Part shown: one piece after another, positions 35,046-44,150 of the stretch
How the letters are laid out: every line of letters begins with the position of its first letter
Numbering within the stretch: the stretch's first letter is position 1
Origin: Polymyxa betae
Taxonomy: Eukaryota; Endomyxa; Phytomyxea; Plasmodiophorida; Plasmodiophoridae
Reading direction: 5' to 3'
Length of the DNA stretch: 64,000 nucleotides
NCBI GenBank assembly: GCA_003693705.1
Contig: RBZT01000995.1
Coordinates: 1-64,000 of the forward strand
Notes under the pieces: model-generated
Seen by the model: only the letters and a program-made list of their open reading frames with translations
Told to the model about the DNA's origin: nothing
Databases searched by the model: none
Made by a program: the position numbers and the translations under genes

Positions 35046-35849
35046 TTAGTCCTTCTGTTGCGGTTTCTCATTTCTAGTGATTTGTTTGTTGAAGGTTGTA
35101 TACAAAGTGATGATAGTAAAGTCAAAGACCAGGGTCCCAATACTGCCAATAACAAATGGCAACGTTCTGGCAAACCATCGTCCCCAGTTCACTTCCTCAG
35201 CCATCGCAGCCTCCAAAATGAATTGCAAACCACCGAAAACATTTGCTGCGATGCACAAGATGAAAGTTCGGACATCAAGGCCTTCGACTCGCTTGTTGAC
35301 AATCATAAATCGAATCTGAGGAACTCGAGAGAAGAAGTATAATGATCCTGCAATCCATGATGAAATGCTTCCAGTTAGAAATCTAATTGGATCATCACTT
35401 GTAGCATCACATAGATCCAACGATACAGATTGTAGCAATGATCTACTAGTTGCTGATTTCGATAATGAAAGCGATGACATTTGTAAGGCTCCTCCTCCAA
35501 ATAGAATGATGCCAGCGAACACAAGCGCGGGCGTTCGATTTCCACGCTTTTGGGATGATCTTCGATAGTAAGCTTTCTGTGAAAGCAATATGACGTCGTT
35601 AACACAGAAATATAATGCACATAATGTCATGGTCATACGCTGCTGAACAGTTATCGATCCAATCAAACTGCTTATATCTCCACTTAACCATACAATCAGA
35701 AATGTTGGGGATAATGCTGCCGTTGTCTGCAGATTTCGCAATTGAGTCAGTAAAGCAGTACGAAATTGTTCAGTGTTTGTTACCTTAGTTCTGTGATTGG
35801 TAATGATTTGGGGCAGTAAAGCAAATATCCAGACCAGAATGCTCAACAT
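35046..35849 (-). CDS. SLC66A1: PQ-loop lysosomal/vacuolar amino-acid transporter
   Basis: Seven-TM protein with two PQ-loop motifs: 'FALLPQIITNHRTK' near residue 9 and 'FFSRVPQIRFMIVNK' near residue 168. The intervening 'SPTFLIVWLSGDISSLIGS' matches the 'S..FL..WL.GD..NL.G' block of SLC66A1/Ypq1, exporters of cationic amino acids from lysosomes or vacuoles. The second repeat has 'GLDVRTFILCIAANVFGGLQ'. The frame is open for about 35 nt upstream of the ATG at 35849 but without another ATG, so a short first exon encoding the luminal N-terminus is likely (candidate at 35870-35930). Cargo is inferred from family. Confidence 0.8.
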   Translation of the reverse strand: MLSILVWIFALLPQIITNHRTKVTNTEQFRTALLTQLRNLQTTAALSPTFLIVWLSGDISSLIGSITVQQRMTMTLCALYFCVNDVILLSQKAYYRRSSQKRGNRTPALVFAGIILFGGGALQMSSLSLSKSATSRSLLQSVSLDLCDATSDDPIRFLTGSISSWIAGSLYFFSRVPQIRFMIVNKRVEGLDVRTFILCIAANVFGGLQFILEAAMAEEVNWGRWFARTLPFVIGSIGTLVFDFTIITLYTTFNKQITRNEKPQQKD

Positions 35850-36216
35850 TCCACAGATAAACGGAGCCCATGTAACAGGGTCGTAAACGCTTGGAAAAAT
35901 ATTGGGTCAAGTATTTGATATGCGTCATGTTGATTACCATTCTCCAAAGTAGCTACCGACAAACTGGTTATATGAATATCCATTGGAATAATCAGGATTG
36001 CATATACATGATGAAGCCATCAAAAACTCTGATCAATGCATTCATTGGGTTAAAATTCGGCGAGCTTTCGGTCCGAAAAAATCTAAGTTTATTACAGCTG
36101 GCATCGCCATATATGCTCGCCTCAAATCCATGCAAATATATGTGAGAGAATCGAGACCCGACTTTACGTCAAACTATCGAGCTGATGCAACATTTTTGCC
36201 TTACATGCCGCTGTGC
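35850..36216. other. Spacer between two minus-strand genes
   Basis: Contains a possible first exon of the PQ-loop gene (MTHIKYL... on the minus strand near 35927). Otherwise nothing recognised. Confidence 0.35.
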
Positions 36217-37725
36217 TCATGAATGTAGATTGAGCTTAAAATCGAAATTTCCCCATCCCAATGCTGTCCTCAGTGCCATGATTCTTTTCAATAAATTTTT
36301 CAAGTCATCAGGCAACAGGAAGTTAAACCTTACAATCTGTCGTAAATCTGCTATACTTGGACCTGGACAATACTCCTGCGTGAGTTGTTTTGATTCGATT
36401 TCTTGTAAACGCTGAATCGTAGACATTAGCTCCCTTTGTGCATAATCTGTTCCATTCTGGAACCGTCTTTTAATGTCAAATTCGTCATCGATTTCTTGGG
36501 CAAAAGATCGATATGTTATATTCCAGTCATGCTGCAAATGCAGACAGGCACAAAGTCGCCAACAACTACCATCATATGTTCTTCTGACTTCGTAAAAACG
36601 AAATATTTCTTCAGTGCATAATATGATCTTCAGTTGACCCAATTTAGCGTTCTGGATTTCCACTGAATGCAGTAGGTTTTGGAAAAGTTGTTTTTCGGGA
36701 TATTGGTTCCACTTTTCTACGAACTGTTGATATTCTGGAGGTGTGGAAGATAAATCTCCAAATGACCTCGTAAGACCGTTCGATATTGCTTGCCTGATTG
36801 CCCATACTGCTTCTGATGCCAAAAACTTCAGCTCAGTAACTTGCATCTGATCATCTATCTGGTGATTCAGTGCCGGAGATACTGAGAGGCTTGTGGCATT
36901 ATCCAGGCCAGAATGTATAATCGTGAAGTAGCTCAATCTAGATGAGCGATCGGTATGATTCAGTGGTTTGTATGTCCTTAACCGCAAAAGCAATGCTTTC
37001 GCTTCATCGTCTGCAGTTAGTCCAGTTTTAGCTCGTCGAACATAACTCTGCTGGGCACCAATTTCAGCTGCTTTTAAAACAGTATCTTCAGAAGTGACCA
37101 ATGACAGGCTTTTGATCCATTCGCCCAATTCCATTTCAATTGCAAGTACTGGAGATGCAATTGAAGCTTGCGTTTGATAATCGACCAATATCTGTTCCAT
37201 GACTTGTCTGACATCAATCCTGTTATTAGCTGATGTTATACCCAGCAATGTAGTAATCTTGCTGTGCTGTCGCTGTAATCTCGCTCTCTTTCTATCAAAT
37301 GCAACCCAGGCATTACAGGTACTGTTAAAGATTAACGGTTGCGGCAACTTCTGACATTCTTGCAGCAGTTTATCACAGTCTTTCATGTGATCGTCAAATA
37401 TCTGATCCAAGACGGCATGAACTCTGTTGACTTTGGCCTGTATGCAAGAACGGGCATTTTGAAAGCTGATCTTTGACAGAAAATACATGTAGCTCGAGCG
37501 AAATTGCTCGATATTTTCTAAAGACAAATTCGATTGCAACGCCTGCGTGCGATTCAACAGCAAGTCCAGGAACTCATGATGGTGCTTGATCTGAACATGA
37601 TCAGGCTGAGCATATGTCTGGACTGCCGATGCAGTCGGCTTGCGAATTGTGACAAAGACAGCGAGCGCTATGACAGTAGTTACAATTGCAATTACTATAA
37701 TAACGAGCCTACATTTAGTAGGCAT
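36217..37725 (-). CDS. Unknown type II single-pass glycoprotein
   Basis: Intronless, 502 residues from ATG 37725. A short basic N-terminus (MPTKCR) is followed by one strongly hydrophobic segment (about residues 7-26, 'LVIIVIAIVTTVIALAVFV') and then a long hydrophilic helical region. This suggests a signal anchor with the bulk luminal or extracellular. Several N-glycosylation sequons are visible ('NLSL', 'NRTQ', 'NSTC', 'NHTD', 'NATS', 'NGTD') and several Cys in the distal part ('SCWRLCACL'). The ectodomain is alpha-helical in character, with heptad-like stretches. I recognise no catalytic motif or family. Confidence 0.6.
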   Translation of the reverse strand: MPTKCRLVIIVIAIVTTVIALAVFVTIRKPTASAVQTYAQPDHVQIKHHHEFLDLLLNRTQALQSNLSLENIEQFRSSYMYFLSKISFQNARSCIQAKVNRVHAVLDQIFDDHMKDCDKLLQECQKLPQPLIFNSTCNAWVAFDRKRARLQRQHSKITTLLGITSANNRIDVRQVMEQILVDYQTQASIASPVLAIEMELGEWIKSLSLVTSEDTVLKAAEIGAQQSYVRRAKTGLTADDEAKALLLRLRTYKPLNHTDRSSRLSYFTIIHSGLDNATSLSVSPALNHQIDDQMQVTELKFLASEAVWAIRQAISNGLTRSFGDLSSTPPEYQQFVEKWNQYPEKQLFQNLLHSVEIQNAKLGQLKIILCTEEIFRFYEVRRTYDGSCWRLCACLHLQHDWNITYRSFAQEIDDEFDIKRRFQNGTDYAQRELMSTIQRLQEIESKQLTQEYCPGPSIADLRQIVRFNFLLPDDLKNLLKRIMALRTALGWGNFDFKLNLHS

Positions 37726-37859
37726 CTTTAATGAAAGGGTCACTTAAATGAGTGAGTGGCCTCCCACTGTTAAATCGAAACCCTTTTACATCATACTTTG
37801 GATTCATCATGATACAGTAAGCAATTCTAACAATTTATCACAATGATAAGCAGGTGTAA

Positions 37860-38538
37860 TCAGGCATCTATCGGCTGGACATGGTCCTTCGGCGGGAAGC
37901 TCTTCTTGTAATAGATATTCAATACTGGGCATAATGCATCGCCGTATTTCGGAACTTTGCATTTCACGTCGAACTGAACTGGGGCGTCTTCGTCATTAAT
38001 AACCTGTGAGATGAGTAAATGTAATATCTATGTATAGGCACTGCTTACCTGAATCGGGCCGATACTTTCTCCTCCAACAGCACGTCCTCGCCACATAGAT
38101 TCTGACGTCGTTACCGATACTTTTTCACTCTTTCCTTGTGCAATCAACACCTCAGGATACCCATTTTCCTTACTAACAAGCATCAGAAATATATAATCCC
38201 TAAAAACCTATACATGCCGACCTTGGTAGAGCAACATATTGAACCTCATCATAATCGTCAGTTTGCCTGCAACTAACGAAATCTACCGAGACGCCACTAG
38301 GTAGAATTAATGAGCAATTTCTTGGTACATTGGATTCATCAGGTGTGAGAACATCAAGAGCTACAATCTCGACCCATTCAGATGGCTTAATCTTGATTTG
38401 ATATTTAAATTGAGGATCCCAGACCATACCAAAACCCTCTGCTATACCACCCATTACAAGTTTCCCAACAGGTTCATCATTGATATATGGCTCAGGCTGG
38501 TCCCGCCTCTCCTCTTCCTGTTGAATTTCAAGAAGCAT
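37860..38538 (-). CDS. Unknown acidic beta-rich protein
   Basis: Three exons joined by GT-AG introns (near 38167-38216 and 38002-38047) give about 190 residues. Exon 1: 'MLLEIQQEEERRDQPEPY' then 'VGKLVMGGIAEGFGMVW' and 'WVEIVALDVLTPDE'. Exon 2: 'EVLIAQGKSEKVSVTTSE'. Exon 3: 'DAPVQFDVKCKVPKYGD...LNIYYKKSFPPKDH'. Alternating hydrophobic strands suggest a beta-sandwich. An in-frame stop directly precedes the ATG at 38538, fixing the start. The gene at 62226-62976 also looks beta-rich, but no relationship is evident. No family named. Confidence 0.5.
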
Positions 38539-38869
38539 CTATCTCGGGCGTAATATCAACAACGGCAATCGAAGAGATGGATTCCGACGGGATTCCGCAC
38601 AACTACCGATTTGCGCCATTATTTTACGAGATCAAGAGGCATATACTATACAGTGGCTTACCCAGCAAAGTATTTCCTGGTTATAACAAAATGTTTCGTG
38701 ATTCTACCAAATTTAAAAAAACAGAAAGAATGTGACGTTCAAATTTTGGCGACAACTAGTCTAGCCAGCACGATATATAACTATCAAATATAGACAACAA
38801 AACTTAATGAAAAGAAGGCAATGAGAGACAATACCATGAGTGCTGTCTATCACATTTTATCTGAAAATT
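38539..38869. other. Intergenic, nothing recognised
   Basis: About 0.33 kb between two minus-strand genes. No supported gene or repeat. Confidence 0.4.
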
Positions 38870-39186
38870 TTATCTCGGTGCTGATAAGACATCAGCTTCA
38901 AGATTTGGGGTCGACATTAATGTTATAAATTCTTTCGTTAACTGTTCGAACTTCTTCACGTCGCTTTGTTGGCTCGATTTAAATTTCAAACACTAAAAGA
39001 GAAATGGTGAGAAAGGAACGGGCAGAGTAGACGGCGTGTCTAAACCTTTCTATCGTCTGTCACTTTCAGCACAAGTTGAGACATATTATGCCTGTACTTG
39101 ATGCAATATCTAGTCTCGGCTGGTCGATTCAGAAACAGCTTTTTGGCCTCCAGGGAGAACCCAGCCCAATCCTCAACGTACACCAT
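38870..39186 (-). CDS. SRP9: Signal recognition particle 9 kDa protein
   Basis: Two exons: about 39049-39186 and 38870-38995, joined by a ~53-nt intron in phase 0, 87 residues. SRP9 with SRP14 binds the Alu domain of SRP RNA and delays elongation. The start MVYVEDWAGFSLEAKKLFL, the 'YCIKYRHNMSQLVLKVTDD' strand pair and, after the intron, 'CLKFKSSQQSDVKKFEQLT' follow the family closely (the 'KYRH...LVLKVTDD...CLK+K' pattern). SRP9 is typical of animals, plants and some fungi; Saccharomyces has a diverged SRP21 instead. Start chosen at the conserved MVY; the frame is open further upstream. Confidence 0.93.
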
Positions 39187-40282
39187 AATGTGTATAAATA
39201 ATTCAATAGAGTCTGCCAAAGGTGTTATCCAGCGGATGGAATGGAGAGCAGCTGGTAGAGACCAAGCAAATTCAAGCCCAGAATGATATTTCAAGTGACC
39301 TTCAGGCAGAATGGGACTAATAAAATGAGACCTGGTAGACGCACTACGCAATTGCTGGATCCTAATGTATTGGGGTTTGAGGGCCTTGGGATGGGGTGGC
39401 TGTCTTCACTATCATCATTCCTTCTATCTCTCTATCTTATTATCATTCAATTGTCAAGGCTCTAACTTCTTATCATAAACAATAATGTGCTGACAGACAT
39501 CATCTCTAATTTCAGGGACTCTTCAGTCTCTTTTGACTGACTATTGGTAAGTTCCTTATGGAACGATTTTGTGGCCGTTTCACCGGTTTTGATTCAATGC
39601 AAATGAATTATCAGTGGTCTAGATCAGAATTATAGTATAGTGAACAACGAATATGGAGAGCAAGCTTAATGAGTGGCTGATGTCTTTTACAATAGCTTTA
39701 TAGTTAGTCCGATTCCAGGCCGGCATTGATCAATATTTGATTTCTTTCATGCATATATTTACCAATTACATCGAGTAAATCAACTCCATAGAAATTGATG
39801 CGAAACGCTGACTTGCAGAAATGATCGAGAAGATATAGAATTAGATGTTGCTGCTTAAAGTCAAATTCATTAGTAATGCCATAGCTTTGATCACAAATAA
39901 GCTATCAATTCAATTCAGAAGAATACTTTCTAAAATGTAAACCTCAAGTGCAGTGAATTGAACATTTCGGTGTTGATCGTTAAGTTTATGAAACTGTTGA
40001 TTTTGATGCTGAGTTCAAGTAGTTAAGTACATATTGAGTCAAACATTTTAATAAAAAAGATGCCTATCTGCTTAATTCATTTTATACTGAAATGTGCTTT
40101 AGGATTTTTCGCTCCTGGGTATATGAATATGTACTGATTATCCACAGAAATCGGATCGGTCGAGTCTCTGCCACAGAATACCAAATTCATGCATGTTGAC
40201 ATACATCCTTCATATGTGGATTATTTAGTATTGTTTGGTGATTTAATCCAATTCATTTCTTGCCTAATTTCACTTAATCGTT
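39187..40282. other. Long intergenic region upstream of Argonaute A
   Basis: About 1.1 kb, the longest gene-poor stretch in the right two-thirds of the window. A 46-codon frame at 39325-39465 is listed separately. The rest (39470-40282) is AT-rich with no open frame or repeat I can support. It should contain the Argonaute A promoter. Confidence 0.4.
39325..39465 (+). CDS. Possible 46-residue single-TM microprotein
   Basis: An ATG at 39325 opens a frame with a basic/polar N-terminus (MRPGRRTTQLLD), 'GLGMGW' and one hydrophobic helix ('SLSSFLLSLYLIIIQL'), then a stop. It sits divergently 138 bp from the SRP9 start. The architecture suits a small ER or mitochondrial membrane subunit, but such short frames occur by chance and I recognise no family. 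Confidence 0.22.
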   Translation: MRPGRRTTQLLDPNVLGFEGLGMGWLSSLSSFLLSLYLIIIQLSRL

Positions 40283-42781
40283 ATGTTATCATCAGTTGAG
40301 ATAAGCATACCCAGAAGACCTGGTCTTGGAACACGAGGCAAACGGATCCACCTGATCACTAATTTTTTTGAAATTAGTCGTGTTCCATCAGCTGATATTC
40401 ATATGTATAATGTACAGATTATACCAGATGTTCCTCGACCTATTAAACGTCGTATCGTTTTGACACTTCGTGACCAACAGAAGGATTTATTTGAAGGTGG
40501 TCTTCCAGCCTACGATGGTGAAGCGACGTTATATTGCTCTCGGAAAATGAGATGGAATGAACGATCCGAGACAGTAAAACTTGCAGATCGTCGTGATCAA
40601 TTCGCTGTTAAACTTGAACATGTTTCTATAGTTAATATGGCTCATCTTCATCAATATCTTTCTGGTGGTAATGTTGATATGCCACAAGATTGTATTCATG
40701 CATTAGATGTGATCTCTAGAACAACACCATTAGCTACATGTACATCTATTGGATCATCATTCTTTTCTGGACGTCAAACACATCCATTAGATTCTGGCTC
40801 AGAGATATGGTTTGGTTATCATCAATCACTTCGTCCAGCACATAATCGATTATTAATCAATCTGGATGTAGCAGCAACGTGCTTTCATCGTCCACAACCT
40901 GTATTAGAATTAGTTCAAGCTATAATCAAAACGGATTTGCATCAAATCGATGCATCAAATCGTGTTGCACTTCGATCAAATCTGATTGGAGTCAAGATCT
41001 ACGTCACCCATCGTGGCGATCAGAAACGCAAATATCGAATTCGTGATGTTGCTAAAGAATCTGCTGAGCAACTGACATTCAAGATCGAAGATGCGAATGA
41101 AAGTCGCCTAACAAATGTCTCGAAATATTTCCATGATCGTTACAATCATCGTTTAGAATATCCTCGACTTCCATTACTTATGGTTGGTACCAAAGACAAG
41201 CCAACATATCTTCCAATGGAAGTCTGTCATATATGTGGTGGTGAACGAATATCAAAGAAGCTGGCGCCAGCACAGACAGCAGCAATGATTAAGAAGACAG
41301 CCGCTAAGCCTCAGGTTCGTCTCGATATGATCAACAAATCGGTTGCTGAACGCAGCTATGGTCGAGACCCAATTATGAATGAATTCGGCTTGAAAATCAA
41401 GCAAGATATGATTGAGATTTATGGACGAGTTCTAGGTCCACCTACGATTATGTATTCACCAAAATCTAAGCGACCATCGATTCAACCTGAACTTGGTAGT
41501 TGGCAACCTCGAGATGTAACATTCTTCTCATCACCACCTGTTAACAGTTGGGGTGTTCTGGTCTTAGAGAGACGTGCACGTCCTGAACAGGTTAATAGAT
41601 TTCTATCATCTTTAAATGAACTGGGTAAAAATCTCGGCGTTGTATTCAAGAAGCCAGTTATTAATGCATTTCATGAACGTACTGGACATATTCATTATCA
41701 TGATGCATTACAACGTGCTGTAAAAGATGTTACCGATACGAATCGATCTCCTTGTCAGCTTATGTTGATCATTCTACCATTTGATGATCCTAATGCATAT
41801 GGTGAAATCAAACGAATCTGTGATACAATTCTGGATGTTCCTACACAATGTATGTTATCTAAACATATACAGAAAGCAGATCGAGCATACTGCTCTAATC
41901 TCTTACAGAAAATTAATACGCGAATTGGTGGCATCAACAGCGTCCTGAATAATGCTGTATCTCATGAATTCTTATTTAAAAAACCGGCCATAATATTTGG
42001 TGCAGACGTATCACATGCTGCCCCATTTTCGAGTTTACCATCTCTAGCAGCTGTACTTGCTTCAATGGATGCTTATCCATACAAGTATGCATGCGAAACT
42101 CGGGCACAGAAATCACGTCAAGAACTGATCGAACAGCTCAAAGAAATGGCGAGGAACTTGCTGCTGAAGTTCTATAAGGTAACCAAGGGCAAGAAACCAG
42201 AACGAATTCTGTTCTATCGTGATGGTGTCTCAGAAGGTCAATTTGATCAAGTTCTGAAGCATGAACTGGCATCACTTCGTAAAGCTTGTGATGAGCTTGA
42301 AGCTGGATACACACCCAAAATCACATTCGTTGTGGTTCAGAAGCGGCATCATGCCCGGTTCTTTGTTAGTCCTAGCTCAGCAGCAGCAGCCGACCGATCT
42401 GGCAATGTTCCTGCTGGTACTGTGGTTGACACTGATATCGTTCATCCGAGACAGTTTGACTTCTATCTGGTCTCTCATGGCGGTATTCAGGGAACTTCAA
42501 GACCAACACACTATCATGTTTTATTTGACGAGAATCAGTTCACTGCTGATATGCTGCAGGATCTCACATATCGACAATGCTATACGTATTCGAGATGCAC
42601 GAGGTCGGTATCGCTGGTCCCAGCTGTGTATTATGCTCATCTGGCAGCTTTCCGAGCTCGGTTCCACATGAAAGCAGACGAATCAGAGTTCCTGTCAGGA
42701 TCGACTTCCGAGCTTGCATCTGCAGCGATGGCAGTTCCTGTTGTAAGAGATCGCACAGGATCTCAGATGTATTTCGTATGA
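40283..42781 (+). CDS. Argonaute (eukaryotic Ago clade), copy A
   Basis: Intronless, 832 residues. Ago binds a small RNA and silences matching RNA. Order of domains: N domain ('PRRPGLGTRGKRIHLITNFF'), linker, PAZ (about 215-330), 'PMEVCHICGGERISKKL' linker, MID with the 5'-phosphate pocket ('AYGEIKRICDT' and 'TQCM'), and PIWI. The slicer tetrad is complete: D575 in 'FGADVSHAA', E614 in 'RQELIEQL', D647 in 'FYRDGVSEG', H786 in 'YYAHLAAF'. The C-terminus 'SQMYFV' is the usual Ago end. The order and 'AQTAAMIK' block look fungal-type. The gene is collinear with copy B, and the two converge on the EF-hand gene between them. Codons lean to A/T at third position. Confidence 0.96.
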   Translation: MLSSVEISIPRRPGLGTRGKRIHLITNFFEISRVPSADIHMYNVQIIPDVPRPIKRRIVLTLRDQQKDLFEGGLPAYDGEATLYCSRKMRWNERSETVKLADRRDQFAVKLEHVSIVNMAHLHQYLSGGNVDMPQDCIHALDVISRTTPLATCTSIGSSFFSGRQTHPLDSGSEIWFGYHQSLRPAHNRLLINLDVAATCFHRPQPVLELVQAIIKTDLHQIDASNRVALRSNLIGVKIYVTHRGDQKRKYRIRDVAKESAEQLTFKIEDANESRLTNVSKYFHDRYNHRLEYPRLPLLMVGTKDKPTYLPMEVCHICGGERISKKLAPAQTAAMIKKTAAKPQVRLDMINKSVAERSYGRDPIMNEFGLKIKQDMIEIYGRVLGPPTIMYSPKSKRPSIQPELGSWQPRDVTFFSSPPVNSWGVLVLERRARPEQVNRFLSSLNELGKNLGVVFKKPVINAFHERTGHIHYHDALQRAVKDVTDTNRSPCQLMLIILPFDDPNAYGEIKRICDTILDVPTQCMLSKHIQKADRAYCSNLLQKINTRIGGINSVLNNAVSHEFLFKKPAIIFGADVSHAAPFSSLPSLAAVLASMDAYPYKYACETRAQKSRQELIEQLKEMARNLLLKFYKVTKGKKPERILFYRDGVSEGQFDQVLKHELASLRKACDELEAGYTPKITFVVVQKRHHARFFVSPSSAAAADRSGNVPAGTVVDTDIVHPRQFDFYLVSHGGIQGTSRPTHYHVLFDENQFTADMLQDLTYRQCYTYSRCTRSVSLVPAVYYAHLAAFRARFHMKADESEFLSGSTSELASAAMAVPVVRDRTGSQMYFV

Positions 42782-42823
42782 TTAATAGATCCGATCAACG
42801 TTAAACTGTGAATGATTCTTATA

Positions 42824-43994
42824 TTAAGACATTTCTCCTATATTAGATACTGGAATATGATCTGGATGTCTTCTGACTTTAGGCCCACCGAAATCTCTCA
42901 GCATCGACCGACCAAACACTTCCCAGACATCCTCACTGTTATTGATGGAATTCATGTAGGTCATGATATCATCAAGCGATAGCTTGTCCTTATCGGCAGC
43001 ACCTAACGTCCCGAACAATCTCTCCACGAAACTGTTCACCAGATCGACTGTCACCTCATCTGGTTCTAACATACAGCTAGATAGCAACATTGTGTATAAG
43101 TCACCCCGAGACACAAACCCATCTCCATCGAGATCATAGGTTCGTAAGAAGAATGTCATCTTCTTACTCTGGTTGCCCTTCTCTAGTGCACTCATTGCTG
43201 ATAAAAACTCGGGCCATTCAATACAACCGGACCCATCCTGACAACAGTTCATGAATAACCCATTAGTTTTGAAGAAACTTTACCTCGTCTACAAGATCAA
43301 AAACTCGATCAACGAACAGATCGTCTTCAACAGCTAGACGAGCGACTCCTTTTTTGAACGTGGCCTTGTCGATTCCATTGGGGAATGGGGACATGGAGCA
43401 CAGGGCCTTATATCGAACATACATAACATAAAGCTCACGACGATCATAATTTGTCTGATTTAGGAGCCCTTTGATATCACGTTGCGATAAGAAGCCGTGG
43501 ATCTTTGAAACACGATTCGCTTTTGTTAACGTTTGCGACTGTTTCCTTTCAGTTTCGTGGACTTTTGAAGATGGTTTCAGATGTTGAAATCGCCTCCATA
43601 GAATTGCTGTCCTTTTTATATGACCTCCCAAATCAGTCATGTAAACATTTCTCAGAGCTGACTCTAGCTGAATTTTTCGTTGGTTTGCAGGTTTGTTATT
43701 TAAAGATTTGATGACAGGAAGACCCATATCTCGTGGATGCGTTGATGAATCATATTGTAATCGCAAGCGGGAAACAATGCCAGCCAATCTACTACGATCG
43801 GGATCCAAGCAATATCGCCTGGGGCTAGTAGACGAAAGACGTTCGGTTGTCGGTTTGCTGCCAAAACGGTGTTCACGAGACCGAAGCTGAGGAGGTTCTG
43901 CAGATTTAATTTGGACGGGTACATTCTCAATCAAGAAATTAGATATCCGCTTGCTATGGATATAGTGTCGGCATGATAATAACCCATTATCCAT
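42824..43994 (-). CDS. EF-hand calcium-binding protein between the Argonautes
   Basis: Two exons (about 43287-43994 and 42824-43240) joined by a ~46-nt intron inside an EF-hand, about 375 residues. The N-terminal ~190 residues are basic, Arg/Ser-rich and probably disordered. The C-terminal part is calmodulin/calcineurin-B-like: a helical 'FKKGVARLAVEDDLFVDRVF' first hand, then canonical loops 'DEDGSGCIEWPE' and 'DLDGDGFVSRGD', and a degenerate fourth ('ADKDKLSLDDIMTYM'). Two intact loops imply Ca2+ binding. It resembles EF-hand sensors with an N-terminal extension; the partner is unknown. It lies 42 nt from the stop of Argonaute A and 156 bp from the stop of Argonaute B. Confidence 0.75.
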
Positions 43995-44150
43995 CTGACA
44001 ATTACCGCATGCCCTCTCCCAACCTGATAGGTCGAATCAGAAATATCTTCCACAACCTTAAGATCAATGCGATTTCACAATGCAACAAACGGAAACCAAA
44101 GGTGATGTTTATTCAATATAATCGAAGCAATAATAAAAGTAATTAACAAC

